Shown here piece by piece: positions 20,594 through 32,983 of a stretch of 64,000 bases of DNA (position 1 is its first letter; every line of letters starts with the position of its first letter). Below the pieces are notes generated by a model, which worked only from the letters and a program-made list of their open reading frames with translations, did no database searches and was not told the origin of the DNA. The position numbers and the translations under genes are program-made. The DNA comes from Larix kaempferi (lineage: Eukaryota > Streptophyta > Pinopsida > Pinales > Pinaceae), in assembly GCA_027924585.1 (NCBI GenBank), contig BSBM01002060.1, positions 1-64,000 on the forward strand. The letters are read 5' to 3'.

Positions 20594-23302
20594 ATGAAAA
20601 CCCTTGCCAAGAAGGTTGTAATCAAGCTAGGGCAAGCATCCAGAAGATCACCTCGTCATAATCCGGTAATGCAAGACAAAGTGAAAGACAAAGGGAAAGA
20701 CGTAACTGCACCACGAAGCAAGACCCTAAAGATAGGCTAGATGGCACAAAAATCATCGGTCTTCTAGAAAGAACCATTGAAGCTGACACAAGAGTATATA
20801 TCACCACGGGCGTTGGACGCCCCATTCTTCAAATTGGTCAAGAGTGCCAAGTATGAGATCCCATTATCGCCAATCTCAAAGCATGTAGAGGTTTCTAAGA
20901 ACTTGCTGGGGAAGATCCCAGACTGCAAGTGGGAGTATTTTGACCTCCTGGGCATGCAAAAGGAAGAGCCCCACACGCTTAAGTACCCACAATTCCAACT
21001 TGACCAGTACATGTGCTGGAAGAAAGATGCCAAGGGTGCACCTAACTTGGTTTCCAAGAGATGGCTGACACCGGTAGTTCCATCAAGCTTGCTAAACCTC
21101 CTCAGACTACCATATTTTGACAGTTCCGCGGAAGTTAATGCTGTGGTTCGCACACTGATGGCGCGAACCCACCAGGAATACCTCTGGCTAGATAAAAACA
21201 TTAATGTCATTATTTCCTTGATCCACCACATAACAGGTCTCAGCAAGCGCGGTAAGGATCCTAAGCAGTTCTTCCAAGGGAAGAGCAAGGAAAAGAAGAT
21301 GTTGAGAAAATGAAGAAAAACCAGCCATTGGTGAAGGGGAAAAGAGGTTTCCCCATAAAAGACATCGAGGACAGAACGACAAGATTTGTGACCCAGTTAC
21401 TCGTAGGAAAAATCCTCAGAATGGCGAGGCCTCCGGAGGCGCCTGCAGGCGCAATATTACTTGGTGCCGCAGTGGCAGAAGGCACCAAGTTCAACTGCTG
21501 TCAATTTCTTCTGAATGAGTTCTTGGATGAACTCAATTATGTCCAGGTAAACAATGGACAGTTCCATTTCACATGGCTCATCATCCTCATCACTTTTTGC
21601 GGATGGAAGGATCCCAGGGACTATGTGGGTATTAATATAGAAACCAGTGATCCCAGAGGATTCCGGTATGCCAACCTCTGGGAAAATGTCATCGCTGAGC
21701 GACAGCATGCGACAATTGAGGTGTTCTACCAATATTACACTTAGCCACGCGATGCGATTGTCTGTACACCCCACATCACAAAGCAGATAACGTCGAAGTA
21801 CATCTGCATGCTGGACTTCAGCACAAACATGCGGTGTATCTTCATTTCATCGAAAGCAATAATGAAGAAGCCAGAGTGGTTCCCAGGTAGCTACCACATG
21901 TAAGAGGAGGAAATTGAAGCCCTCATGAAGGATTGGCTCGCCGAATTCTATGTGGAAGTCATGGATGTTGAGATAGAGTCCGAAGAGGACGAGCCGATAC
22001 TGCTCGAGTTCCCAATTGTGGAAAAAACAGGAAAGCGGAAAGAGCTAGAGACTCCGCAGAAGCCAAAGGAAAGAAAGAAGATGAAGGCTACAAAGACCCA
22101 GTCTGAGGCAATCCTAAATGACGATGACTACGAGATGATAGCTGGAACAATATCAAAGCAAATGAAGGAGCTCATGGTGGCTAAGGAAAAGAAGGATATG
22201 GTCATCCAGGATGACCTACAGAAGACGTGGCTCACAATGCAAGGCCTGATGAAGAAAATGGACGATGTCCAGAAAATCCTTATCTTGCCGCGTGACACAG
22301 GAGCTGAAGGGAGGTCGGTAGGAACCTCACAGCAAGAACCTCCGTAGCTAGATATAACGCTATCGACAAAGACTAGGATTGTCCATGTGGACCCATTAGC
22401 TATTGCATTTCCAATGGCATAACAAGTCATGCTGGACACAAAGGGATTTGAGAGGGTAGAGCTCGACTTGGCAAAGATCCCCTTACCAGGATTGCACTTC
22501 ATCCATACGCAGATCATTGAGGAAATGCATGAATAGACGGTGGATTCGATGAAGTCACAAGCTAAGCTCACCGCAGCAAATAGACAGCTTGAGGTGCGCG
22601 CAGACATGTAGCTGCGCGACGAGGACTACCATAAAAATATGGAAAATACCATATCCACTTCCACCATGGATATTGAAGGCATAGAACTCTAGGATGATCC
22701 TTCAGACACAGTTCTGGGGATTGGCGAAAAGGTCAGATCATTGAATTTGGAGATGTAGGATAAGGATATCCTCCACAAGCGGCATGAATCAGTGCCAAGA
22801 GATGTTGGAACAAGTTTCCAAGGTATTCACTGCTCTTGAAGAGGATCAAGCACTATAGCAAATGAAGAATGTGGTAAAGGAAAAATAGACCACGTTAGAC
22901 AAATTGGATGCAGAAGTCAAATCTCTGCCACCTAGGGAGAGGCTACCGAGATACAAGGAAATATTCGGCTTAAACAAGGAAGTCCAGGTGCTATGAGAAA
23001 AAGAGACTAAAATGGATAATCAGTCGCAGCAACTCCTAGAGGAGGCCATGGCAGTATCGCAGCAGATAGAGGACAAGCTGAAGGAACTGCGCGAAAACCA
23101 AGAGCAGGTACAGGGACAGATCGGACAAGAAATAACTCCAGCGCTGCTCGAAATAGTTCATCAAGTTGAGCAGGATTCCAAAGAAGAAGTGAAGCAGTTT
23201 CTTGGTGTATACAATGAGTTCGCGGCCAAACTGGTTCCACCGGTCGTGGAGCAGAGCAAGACAACTGAAACAGTAAGTGGCTTGGGTATGAGCCACATGT
23301 AA
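20594..23302 (+). pseudogene. Extra ORF between integrase and 3' LTR, function unknown
   Basis: About 900 codons fill nearly all space up to the LTR. It probably starts at ATG 20594 (MKTLAKKVVIKLGQ), followed in frame by 20777-21313, a frameshift at an ATGA overlap (21310), then 21310-22347 and pieces to 23302. N-terminal part: globular, with GIPDCKWEYFDLLGM-like and LPYFDSSAEVNAVV segments. Middle: FNCCQFLLNEFLDELNYVQ and FHFTWLIILITFCGW (hydrophobic). C-terminal part: Lys/Glu-rich with likely coiled coils (KQMKELMVAKEKKDMV; LLEEAMAVSQQIEDKLKEL). No signal peptide or clear transmembrane anchor. Stops at 20744, 20765, 21742, 21901, 22345, 22420 and later are mostly TAG. Position is that of an env-like or additional ORF of Tat/Athila elements, but the sequence gives no reason to call it an envelope. 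Confidence 0.7.
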
Positions 23303-23314
23303 GTGTTAGGGACA

Positions 23315-24121
23315 TGTTGGGCCCAGGTTGAGACAAAGTTTTGGAAACACCTTTTTGAGATAAGAAGGGAAAGCTCAGCTGAGCGCAGCTCAGGAATACA
23401 ATTTTGTATAAGTGTGGAGGATGTTATGAAGATGTGCGCAGCACTCAAGTTTTGATCGGGCTACGAAGCTGTGCGTAGCATCTAGATTTTGGGAAGCACC
23501 ACGAAGACCAGTGCTATGAAGCAATCGGGACACGTGGAAACAGCAAAGCAGAGTGCTGGACATGAATCAGGTGCAGATATCAGATCGATCGGTAATGGTC
23601 TATTTTTGGGAAGATGCTCTAGAAGTGCCAAGCGGCGGGCATGAGCAAATCAGGCAGGTGGCCAATGCACAAGATTGTTGAAGAAAGCGACATCTTGGCA
23701 CGCTTGGTGGGAGAAACCATTAGAGTTGAACGGTTTGAAGTAGGCGACCTGTTGGCACACGTGCAACAGGAAGGATGATAGCGATGAATTGAAGACGTGG
23801 CAAACCACCACGATGCAGCAGACGCTACCAGATGCCAGCAAGACGGTTTAGGGAAACTGGCACAGTTTGTAAACCCTAATGGTTTTGGGTTTAGGTCTTT
23901 GATGTTGTAAAGACATGACCTGCGGGCATGATCTATTTAAGAAGACAATTTTGTATGGGATGGGGTTATTCTAAGTGGTGATTTTTGTTATAGTGAGTCG
24001 AGTGTTAACCTTTTCGTATTGTAAAAGCTCTCTGACCTAAGAATAGTGAAAAGGATCTGCAGCTGTGTGCGTAGAGGCCTTGTTTTGAGAGGAAGGATAG
24101 TCTATAGCTGAGTGCATAGAC
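23315..24121 (+). repeat. 3' LTR of the large Gypsy element, left part
   Basis: First 807 bp of the 3' LTR, starting TGTTGGGCCCAGGTTGAG after AGTGTTAGGGACA (polypurine-like). It breaks at GCATAGAC, where the nested element starts; the match to the 5' LTR resumes at 32165. A 20-25 bp stretch present in the 5' LTR near 11700 is missing here near 23517. Confidence 0.92.
24117..24121. repeat. Target-site duplication of nested element, left
   Basis: TAGAC here and CAGAC at 32160-32164 flank the nested element. The 5' LTR of the host element reads GCAGACTAAG at this point, so the left copy has mutated by one base. Confidence 0.75.
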
Positions 24122-25124
24122 TGTTACGTAGAAATATTGTCGTTTAATTCCGTTGTAGTATTTGTCCAACCATTTAATTTGTCAATCTGAGGTTTATAGG
24201 CTTACAAAGCACATGCAAAGTATATGCAGGACTGAAGTTGAATTAAGTTAATCTAACCCCCCTTGCTAATGGCTAACTTGTAATCTAATTCCCCCTTAAG
24301 CTGAAACACACAATTGCTAATCTAATGCTGGAAGCTAAAACACACCACACTACTGAAAGTAAATTTCATAAAAGAAAGACAACATATGAAGAGCAACTAG
24401 AAAACACATGTGAGCTCACATTAACAATAAAGAAATCTTAATTAACATCACACAAATCAATGACAAATCATGAAAACTAGATTATGAACAAAAGCTGCGA
24501 ATCCCCTTCTCCATATTACAAAGTCAAGACTAACTTATACAATTTGAGACTAACTCCTCCTAATCTATGATTAACCTACATATGCCCCAAATGAAGAGAG
24601 AGCACTCTCTTTTATACATGAATTTCTTTAAGAAGGAGATAACCATCTCATAATGATAGATCCATTATTCTCTCAACCACTCTCAACTAATTTGCTATTA
24701 TTACAAAATATGATCCATTCAAATCCTCCACATATCTCTCACAAATTCTCCACATGTTTCTCATACATCCTAAATAAGGTATGCCAACCAAATTTCCATG
24801 ATCTTCTCCTTGGAATAATCTTTGAATAACTATATCCTTGAAATGGGAGGAGATAAACGAGGAGTCTTTCTTTGAATTGATCCTTCCGTATTCCTACACA
24901 TTACAAAGCTCATCCATACTTGAGATATTAGTGAAAAACATTTTATTTTCCAATATTTAATCATAAATTCACTTATAATACTAAAATGAATAAAGTGGAA
25001 AATAATAAGATGAAACTCAAGTATATGTATGGAAATGGTATGATCAAAGGTTAATGGGACGATAAGCTGTGAAGAATAGTGAAAGGTAAAGTGGATTAAA
25101 ATGGGACATTTCTGAGGCCCAACA
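24122..25124 (-). repeat. 3' LTR of LARD-like element
   Basis: 1003 bp, paired with 31182-32159. The two are nearly collinear. Differences are concentrated in the first 150 bp of the plus-strand reading; the rest shows only scattered substitutions and a small deletion in the right copy near 32112. Confidence 0.9.
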
Positions 25125-25140
25125 TACTCCCCAACTAAAC
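25125..25140 (-). promoter_or_regulatory. Polypurine tract of LARD-like element
   Basis: On the minus strand TTTAGTTGGGGAGTA lies directly before the LTR start TGTTGGGCC. A second copy of this area (CCTCCCCAACTGAACTTG followed by a TGTCCTCATGCAAC block) lies inside the element at 26580-26615. Confidence 0.7.
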
Positions 25141-25645
25141 CTATTGCATGTCCTCATGCAACCTTACATGGATTTGCTTAAGAACTTTTGGCATTTGAAC
25201 TTTGGCTTTGCTTGATGATGTCTTTTAAATGTTTCCAAGATGTGCATCACATGAGTAACTGCTGGAATTTTCTTATGGTTGGTTTTTGTGTAACAACCAT
25301 AAAGAATGTTGGTTTTTGTGTTAACAACATTTTATTTCATGATGCGAAATGTATGAGTAACAACTGGCATTTTCTTATGAATGTAAGGAATGGAGTAACA
25401 GCTGATATTTTCTTTTGAATGCAAGGAATGTTGGTTCTTGTCTAAACAACATTCATTCTGTCATTTATTTCCTTGCTGCAATAATTAAACCATACACTCA
25501 CTGGAAATAATAAATCAACAACTATGTATAAGCAAGTGTCACTGTGCATAAGAAATCCTTTTCTTTATGAATCATGCCAATATGTGTATCAATGTGTATG
25601 AAGGAAAGTGCAACAGAGGAGTTGTTGGAAAAGAAATGTTGGTGA

Positions 25646-26400
25646 ATGGTAAATGAGTGGAATGATGGTAGAGAAATGATGACAATGAACATAGTTCGGA
25701 ATTGCAGTTGTGAAATGGAAGGTTTGGAGGAGTATCAGCTGCGAAATGGAAGGCTTGGAGGAGTATCAACTGCGAAATGGAAGGTTTGTAGGAGTATCAG
25801 CTGCGAAATGGAAGGCTTGGAGGAGTAACAGCTGCTGGACTAACAGCTGCGGAGTAACAGCTGATGGAGTAACAGTTGCTGGAGTGGGGAAATATAGTGG
25901 AGTAACAACCATGGAGTAACAACTGCTGGAGCAACAATTGTGAAAGTGGGCCAATCTGGTGGAGTAACAGCTGGTGTTGCAGCAAACTTCCTAAGCTAAT
26001 ATCTTACAAACTACGATATGGGTTTGGCTGAAATTTGGAAAGCAAGTTTCTATAGGTCCAATGCATCTCCATACCAAAAATCAAAAAAATCCACATCACG
26101 AATTTCAAGAAAAATGCAAATTGGCTGTAGGTGATGATGGAAAGTTTGGCACAGTCACAGCTGGTGTTGTAGAAAAATTCCCGAGATAATATCTCCCAAA
26201 CTACAAACTGGGTTTGGCTGAAATTTTTCACGCAAGCTTTTACTAGTACAATGCATATCCACACCAAAAATCAGAAAAACCCACCTCACGGATTTTGATA
26301 AAAATGCCAATTGGCTGAAGGTGATGATGGCTATTTTTTCGAAATATGTGCATTGGATTGAGCTGAAACTTGCCAATTTTGTTCATCATAATATTATCCA
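25646..26400. repeat. Tandem repeats inside LARD-like element (31 bp, then about 190 bp)
   Basis: At 25710-25835 a 31-bp unit (GAAATGGAAGGTTTGGAGG plus AGTATCAGCTGC) occurs four times. It shades into shorter GGAGTAACAGCTG units up to about 25970. From 25971 a segment starting CTGGTGTTG recurs at 26161 (190-bp spacing), and a third degraded part follows near 26340. Short frames here exist in repeated form and are repeat artefacts. Confidence 0.8.
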
Positions 26401-29400
26401 TTCCCTGTCCAAAAATCATGAGGATCCAATGTATGGTTTGTGAGATATACTCAATTCAAATTCTGCATTTTATATGAGGAACAATATGCATATGAATAAA
26501 CTGTCACAAAAGATTTCCTGTCTTCTGAAAATATGATTGCATTTGAGATCCTAGAGAGTGTTCAGCAACCTCTATCTCATCCTCCCCAACTGAACTTGTT
26601 GTATGTCCTCATGCAACTCGCCATGGGTTATGAAAGTGAAAAATGAAATGGAGCGTGGTGAGGGAGTTTTCCAAATTATTCATTGCTAGCATGTAAGGAA
26701 TTGCATGATTAAAATTCAGAAAACAACATACCTCCACTTACCCAAAGAGTAGATGAGCGATGCAATAGGAATGTATCTGCTGCTGCTGGATCGTGGGAGA
26801 TGTCACTACTGCAGGATCATGAAAATGTAACTGTAGATGCTACTATGGCTGTAATTGGATCACGGACAGCGAAGGAATCGGAACTGCTACTGCTGAGTCA
26901 TGGAGAATGTGACTACTGCTGTGGCTGTGACTGTTGTCACTGCTGCAGCATCATAAAAATGTAACTACATATGTTGCTACTGAATCATGTAGAATGTGAC
27001 TGTTGTGACTGGATCATGGGCAATGAAAGAATCATAATTGTGGTAGTCTCATATAGCTGAAGTCATGCTGCTGTAACTGCTGAGGGAGTCATGAAAAAGT
27101 GTATAGTCTTCACCCGCTACAAAACCTGATGGTATAATTCTAGTCATGCGAAAATGTGTCGATGTCGAGCATGAAAAGAAGTCATTGGATTACCGGCCAT
27201 TGATGAATGTCATTAACCAATGCGAGGCAAACTCACCATTGATTTCAATGAGTGCCAAGATACCTGAGTACATCTTACAAAGTGCGAATAGATGTGTTGA
27301 TGTTGAGCCACTTGCAAGATATGACGATCAAGGGACATTGATGTATTCCCATGATTATCATCAAGAGAACTTGCCATTAAGGCATGCAAGCCTCTAGGTA
27401 CTCAAAAAGGAACTCTAGTCTATATCCCTGATAAGGTGCTGAGGTCGATGGGGCAAGACTTGTTGAAAGGTAGGCCTTAAGGAATCCCACATCAGTCAAT
27501 GCGAGTTTTTACAAAAATATTGGTAGGACTATAGGAAAAGATCTCAGTAGCAACAGTGCTTATGGAAAGGGAATGTAATTATGGAGAGGGAATTGGGTGT
27601 TCTTATTCAGAAGGCAAACTAAAATGGAAAAAAATGAACTGAAAAAGATAAAGGGATGTATGCAACTCAGAAAGATAGGCATGTGTGAAGTCATGACAAT
27701 TAAGGAAATGAAATAGTGGACTCCAACATGGATGACTAATGTGCTTTGAAGGAGATATATGGATAAACATTCATGACGCAAATGGGTTTATGAATGGTTT
27801 CTATGTAACAGCAAATGTCATGATGTTTCTGATGAGTAACAACTCCTTCAAGTTGTCTTATCAAAGCATGTTTCTCAAAAAAAATTATGTGATTCTTGAA
27901 AAATCACTTCAGCATAAAAATTGATCGTCTATGCACCTGAAAAAGTTTAGTACAAATCCTGCATGAAAACTTGTGAGAAAAACATAACATGCAGAAATAA
28001 GTACAAATGCAGCAAATTGTAAAAATAAAATACGTTTTTATACCTGTTGTCGTTGTGCACTTGTTTTGTCTTCGATTACTGCTAAAGTGGCTCCAAGAAA
28101 CAAATTAGCTTTAATCATAAAAGCATGTGTTGATTATAGTTTCCAGGAATGATTAAAACGTCCATTTGCAATTTTTATAATTTGATAATTTTATGATTTT
28201 TATTGTTTTTCTTTTTCTTTAAAACAAAACAAAACAACTAAAATAAAGTGTTCTATTATTCTCAAAAAATAAAGAAGCCAAATGATATTGCGAGCAATCA
28301 AGCTGAGAATGATTATCAATTTCCCCATCTGAAAGATATTGTTGTGACCAGAATTTAATCAGATGTACCCATAAGCAAATTGAAATTAAAACAACAATGT
28401 CTGTAGATTAAGGTCTAGCAAATGCGTGTTTGAGTCTTAGATGGAAGCTCGGTGTGCTAGTTATGAACAAACTTCTTTCCTAAGAGTTTCTAAAAAATAA
28501 AAAATACAAATACAAATTATGCAAATTATGCAAATCTGCAAAAAGAAAATTGTAAACAGAACTCGTCATAATGCAAATAAAACCATCTCAAGAGTAAAGT
28601 ATTCAGAACATGATGTCGAGAGCATTCTTGGCCCGCATGATTCCTGTACATGGCATAGCAAACCCCTTGTTTCCTAGAAAATACCAGACCAAGAAAATTA
28701 GGTGGTGAACCTGCTTTTAAAACTGTAGCAAATCATTTCGGAATCTTGTTGCAAGATCATAAAATGTATCGACAAATCAAGCATCAATATTTTATACAAT
28801 TCACAGATCTACAACATTGATCAAATGGAGACCCTAGCTGTCTAGAAATGCATGATTTCAGCCTGTCAAAGAAACTAGTGTGTGTGTTAAGCTTCAGTGT
28901 GTAAACATGATATTGTATAATGAAAAACAGTCATATAATATTCAAAAAGACACTTTGCATGTTTAATGTTATAAAGATAGCCTGCGTAGAGTTCTTTTCA
29001 ATATTACCATAAAAGTGATGCTGATATGCAATTGAGTCTTCACCATTTCCAAGCTATCTCCTCAAAACATAAAGATCTCCGCTTTGAACAAACTAATGCA
29101 ACCTTTGATTCACCAAAGCCAGTACACTGTAATCTAATCTCGAGTATTGATTTTCAGGAGGATATAAATCTTCAACCATCGGAGTGCACATTTTCCATTC
29201 CCTCTTCTGCTTCTAATGTTTCCGAACAACTGCTCCACTCCATAATAGATGATTACGTAAATTTCTCTGAGGAGAACGAGAAATCAAACCCCCAACTTGT
29301 GATCTGTAACAGCTGAAACACAGTTGTATCTGCTAACAAATTTGATAATGTGAAACACGGTCGTAACTGTAGATCTGGAAATTACATGTTTAGAGAACCG

Positions 29401-30999
29401 GCTGTCTATCTCAAACCGTTGCTTTGTTTGACAATTTCCCCATGACTCAGGTGACTGAGGCCATTGGCACAAAACCCATGTTCTGTATTTTTGAGATTCG
29501 TTTCCAACTTCCCGTAAATTGAGACACGAATCAAGGTGTTCTTATGTGGCATGCATTTTTGGTTAATTTCGTTTTGATCATGCACTGGAGGCTAACTACC
29601 CAGCCCAGGATAGTAATGATCAAATTATTTGTTGCGTGTATTTCTCCAAGTTGAGATCTTTTCACAACTACCAAAAAGATGAGCGCGTCACCATTGGGTC
29701 AAGATGCTCGCTAAGCTGGACGAAATGAGACAAACCAAAACAAAGGTTAAATGGATGAAACGGTCAAACATAAAATTTTGTGTATGCAACCAAGAACCCA
29801 GACGATCACATGTGTGATACTGTTTCAGCTTGGAAAAACGCAGCTCTACCTTGCATAGCACATTCTGAGTGAGGAAATCTGGTAATGCAGACCATGTATT
29901 TTATGTTTTACGAAGGCAAGGAGATAGCTGGAACTCCAACAAAGGGAATCTTACAGGCGTGATACTGCTTCAACTATTGTTTCAGTGTGGAATTAGAGAC
30001 GACATTACGCAAACCAAGAATAAAACAGACTAAAGCATACTCAATTCAATTGTGACACAGTTGCAGCTACTGTTTCAGCATGTAGTGACAGTTTTAGCAT
30101 GGAATTTCAGCGACTGCTTTAGCTTAGAATTTCCAAAGAATACATTCGTGACCCATATGAATTTGCAGGCCAGTTTTATTTTATAAATTGATTTTTTTTT
30201 TTTTTTTAACAAATGGAGATGAATGAATTGCAAATTTAAAAATGAAATCAATTAAGCATGTTTGCAAAACATTAAATTATTAATTCCTAAAAATGTTAGA
30301 AAACATCCTACTTTCTGATCCTCAAATCGCACGAAGCGCGGAGGAGAGCATACTTATTGAAAACTAAAAACTGAAGATAAAATCCTACCTACACTACATT
30401 AATTAAAATTCAGAAAGCAGTTACATGTAGTTAAATATCCAATGTAGCCATTCACATAACAACAATAAAAATATGTTCAATGTTAATTCTGCAAATGAAA
30501 AATGAAAATAAATAGAAATGTTTGAAATTACTTGCTATGACTTTGAATTAACTAGAAGAAAAGAAAAACTAAATTGTTCTAACCTTTTACTTGCTTGAAA
30601 CCATCGTTCGATAGGGCTTTCGTAGGCATAGTTTCCTCACTCAGATCTTGCTGCAACTCCTTGTTGTCCTCCTCGACCTCCTACTTGCATAATTGTTCGT
30701 CATCTAATGTGCAGGAATATTCGTATGTTAATTCTTCATCTGTTTCTAGAGGAGTAATTAAGCTCTCGGCTGCTTTCAAGATCTCCTCTTTGTGAGAAGA
30801 GGAGATCCCTACTTTTGCAAGGATCTGAGTGAGCTGTTCCAAGGTTAAAATCATTGTTAAATCATTTTGAAAAAGGGATTCTTATAGCACCCAAATCTAA
30901 ATGAAAAATGAAAAAAGAAAAAGAAAATAAAAACACTAAAAAAAAAACACACTCTGTACAAAAAAACATTACTCTTCACAACTGCAAAAAAAAAAAAAA
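26401..30999. other. LARD-like interior, no gene recognised
   Basis: About 4.6 kb without protein-like ORFs on either strand. It contains a CTG/GGATCATG-rich imperfect repeat area (26760-27080), poly(A)/poly(T) runs (28200-28230, 30190-30208, 30930-30992) and scattered 60-100-codon frames (27146, 29026, 30595) with no recognisable domains. Its interior could be structural RNA packaged by a helper; that is inference from element type. Confidence 0.6.
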
Positions 31000-31150
31000 C
31001 ACTTGCAGGAATTGAAATTTACACTACCACACTTGCAGGAATTGAAATCTACACTACCACACTTGCAGGAATTGAAATTTACACTACCAAAGTTGCAGGA
31101 ATTGAAATTTACACTACCACACTTGCAGGAATTGAAATCTACACTTCAAT
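31000..31150. repeat. 30-bp tandem repeat next to the primer site
   Basis: Five units of ACTTGCAGGAATTGAAATTT plus ACACTACCAC, with the last unit partly degenerate. It lies in the presumed 5' leader just after the primer site in element orientation, where packaging signals are usually found. Confidence 0.88.
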
Positions 31151-31160
31151 CCATTGTGCT

Positions 31161-31178
31161 TCCCCGGCAACGGTGCCA
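31161..31178 (-). promoter_or_regulatory. Primer-binding site, tRNA-Asp
   Basis: Minus strand TGGCACCGTTGCCGGGGA, 3 nt from the LTR. It differs by one base from the complement of the plant tRNA-Asp 3' end (TGGCGCCGTTGCCGGGG), the site used by Athila, Tat and Ogre elements. Confidence 0.88.
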
Positions 31179-31181
31179 AAA

Positions 31182-32159
31182 TGTGAAGCGGAAATATTGT
31201 CGTTTAATTCTGTTGTAGTATTTTCCCAACCATTTAATTTGGTAATCCGAGGTTCGTAGGCTTACGAAGCACATGCAAAGTATATGCAGGACTGAAGTTG
31301 AATTAATCTAATCTAACCCCCCTTGCTAATGGCTAACTGCTAATCTAATTCCCCCTTAAGTTGAAACACACAATTGCTAATCCAATGCTGGAAGCTAAAA
31401 CACACCACACTACTGAAAGTAAATTGCATAAAATAAAGACGACATATGAAGAGAAACTAGACAACACATGTGAGCTCACATTAACAATAAATAAATCTTA
31501 ATTTACATCACACAAAGCATGAAAACTAGATTATGATCAAAAGCTGAGAATCCCCTTCTCCATATTACAAAGTCAAGACTAACTTCTCCAATTTGAGACT
31601 AATCTCCTCCTAATCTATGATTAACCTACATATCCCCCAAATGAAGAGAGAGCACTCTCTTTTATACATGAATTTCTTTAAGAAGGAGATAACCATCTCA
31701 TAATGATAGATCCACTATTCTCTCAACCACTCTCAACTAATTTGCTATTATTACAAAATATGATCCATTCAAATCATCCACATGTCTCTCACAAATTCTC
31801 CACATGTTTCTCATACATCCTAAATAAGATATGCCAACCAAATTTCCATGATCTTCTCCTTGGAATAATCTTTGAATAACTATCTCCTTGAAATGGGAGG
31901 AGATAAACGAGGAGTCTTTCTTTGAATTGATCCTTCCATATTCCTACACATTACAAAGCTCATCCATACTTGAGATATTAGTGAAAAACATGTTATTTTC
32001 CAATATTTAATCATAAATTCACTTATAATACTAAAATGAATAAAGTGGAAAATAATAAGCTGAAACTCGAGTATATGTATGGAAATGGTATGATGAAAGC
32101 TTAATGGGACGATGAAATGTGTAAAGTGGATTAAAATGGGACATTTCTAAGGCCCAACA
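31182..32159 (-). repeat. 5' LTR of LARD-like element
   Basis: 978 bp. On the minus strand it runs from TGTTGGGCCTTAG to ...CGCTTCACA and is followed by the primer site. Pairs with 24122-25124. Confidence 0.9.
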
Positions 32160-32983
32160 CAGACTAAGAACGGTTGTCCCCATCCCTTTCTAAAGAAATA
32201 CATTACCAACCGTTCTTGTGGACGTAGCTCCCCACCCAGGGAAGTGAACCACGTTAAACCTCTTGTTGTGCGATTGTGTTTATGAATGAATACTTATTTG
32301 TATTTTCTATCAATGAATGTCTAAATGTTTTCTTGCATACTGTTATGAGGGAGGTTTTATATAAATTTGCCATTAAGAGAAGTATGGAAATGATATGTTA
32401 AGCTTCACATGGATGGTTGAATGGTGAAAATTTATTCTTGTGTATGAAGACAGTAAATCAATCAATTCATTTAATACTTTCTTACGCGCAGCAAAGGAAT
32501 GTATACTTATGGATTAGAACAATCGGCTATGTTTGAATCTTGATATCTTGAGTTAATAAATGAATGTTAGAAGACTGGAGAGTTAAGCGTCTGAATGAAT
32601 GGATGAGTGATATTCATTTCAGTACCTTAAGTATTGATAAGATAAGCAAAGTATAGAATAGGGTCAGAGTGTTTGTAGCTTCAGTGGAAGCCCTGCGGTA
32701 GAAAAACATAGTAGTGCGGACCGCAGCATTACCCATCGCTGTGCAGTCTCACCTCGCAGCAATTACCCTTTGTAGTGTTGCGCAGTATGTCTGCCCAAGC
32801 ATCTCATCACTTACTATGGAAACCTGATTCCGCAGTACCCCATAGATACACCTCAGGTGAGACCTCAGCCTGCTTGCAGGTTGTTGCCGAAAGGGCCAGT
32901 GTGAAAGGGGTTTTGTTGGTCAAAGGGGAAACCGCAAAGAACCTGGGTCTTATAGAAAACCTCTAGGTCAGTTATAGCCAACA
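32160..32983 (+). repeat. 3' LTR of the large Gypsy element, right part
   Basis: After the CAGAC target duplication (32160-32164), the host LTR resumes with TAAGAACGGTTGTCCCC and ends ...TATAGCCAACA. It is collinear with 12310-13137 of the 5' LTR. Confidence 0.92.

Larger units (their letters stand above)
24122..32159 (-). mobile_element. Non-coding LTR retrotransposon (LARD-like) with tRNA-Asp primer site
   Basis: 8038 bp nested in the 3' LTR of the large Gypsy element. The LTRs are about 1.0 kb and match across their length, starting TGTTGGGCCT on the minus strand. Direction is set by a tRNA-Asp primer site next to the right LTR and a TTTAGTTGGGGAGTA polypurine tract next to the left one. 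The 6.06-kb interior has no frame over about 100 codons and no recognisable Gag or Pol, as in large retrotransposon derivatives, so it must have moved using proteins of another element. The tRNA-Asp primer points to a Tat/Athila/Ogre-type helper. That helper is not obviously the host element, whose primer site differs. Confidence 0.87.
11496..32983 (+). mobile_element. Full-length Ty3/Gypsy (Tat/Athila-like) element with extra 3' ORF
   Basis: About 21.5 kb in total, or 13.4 kb without the nested element at 24122-32159. Order: 5' LTR, gag, protease, two Gag-like modules, RT, RNase H, integrase, extra ORF, polypurine-like tract, 3' LTR. There is no chromodomain. RT carries YFDD. The layout with a long ORF after integrase and 1.6-kb LTRs fits the Tat/Athila branch; the exact lineage is not certain. 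LTRs differ by roughly 7% in the first 240 bp by eye, so the insertion is old. All ORFs carry stops. Confidence 0.9.

Noticed and set aside
20594-23302. Calling the extra ORF an envelope gene
   Set aside because: No signal peptide, fusion-type region or membrane anchor is visible; only the position is env-like.
24122-25124. Plus-strand orientation for the LARD-like element
   Set aside because: The tRNA-Asp complement is on the minus strand beside the right LTR and the purine tract beside the left LTR, so the element is minus-oriented.
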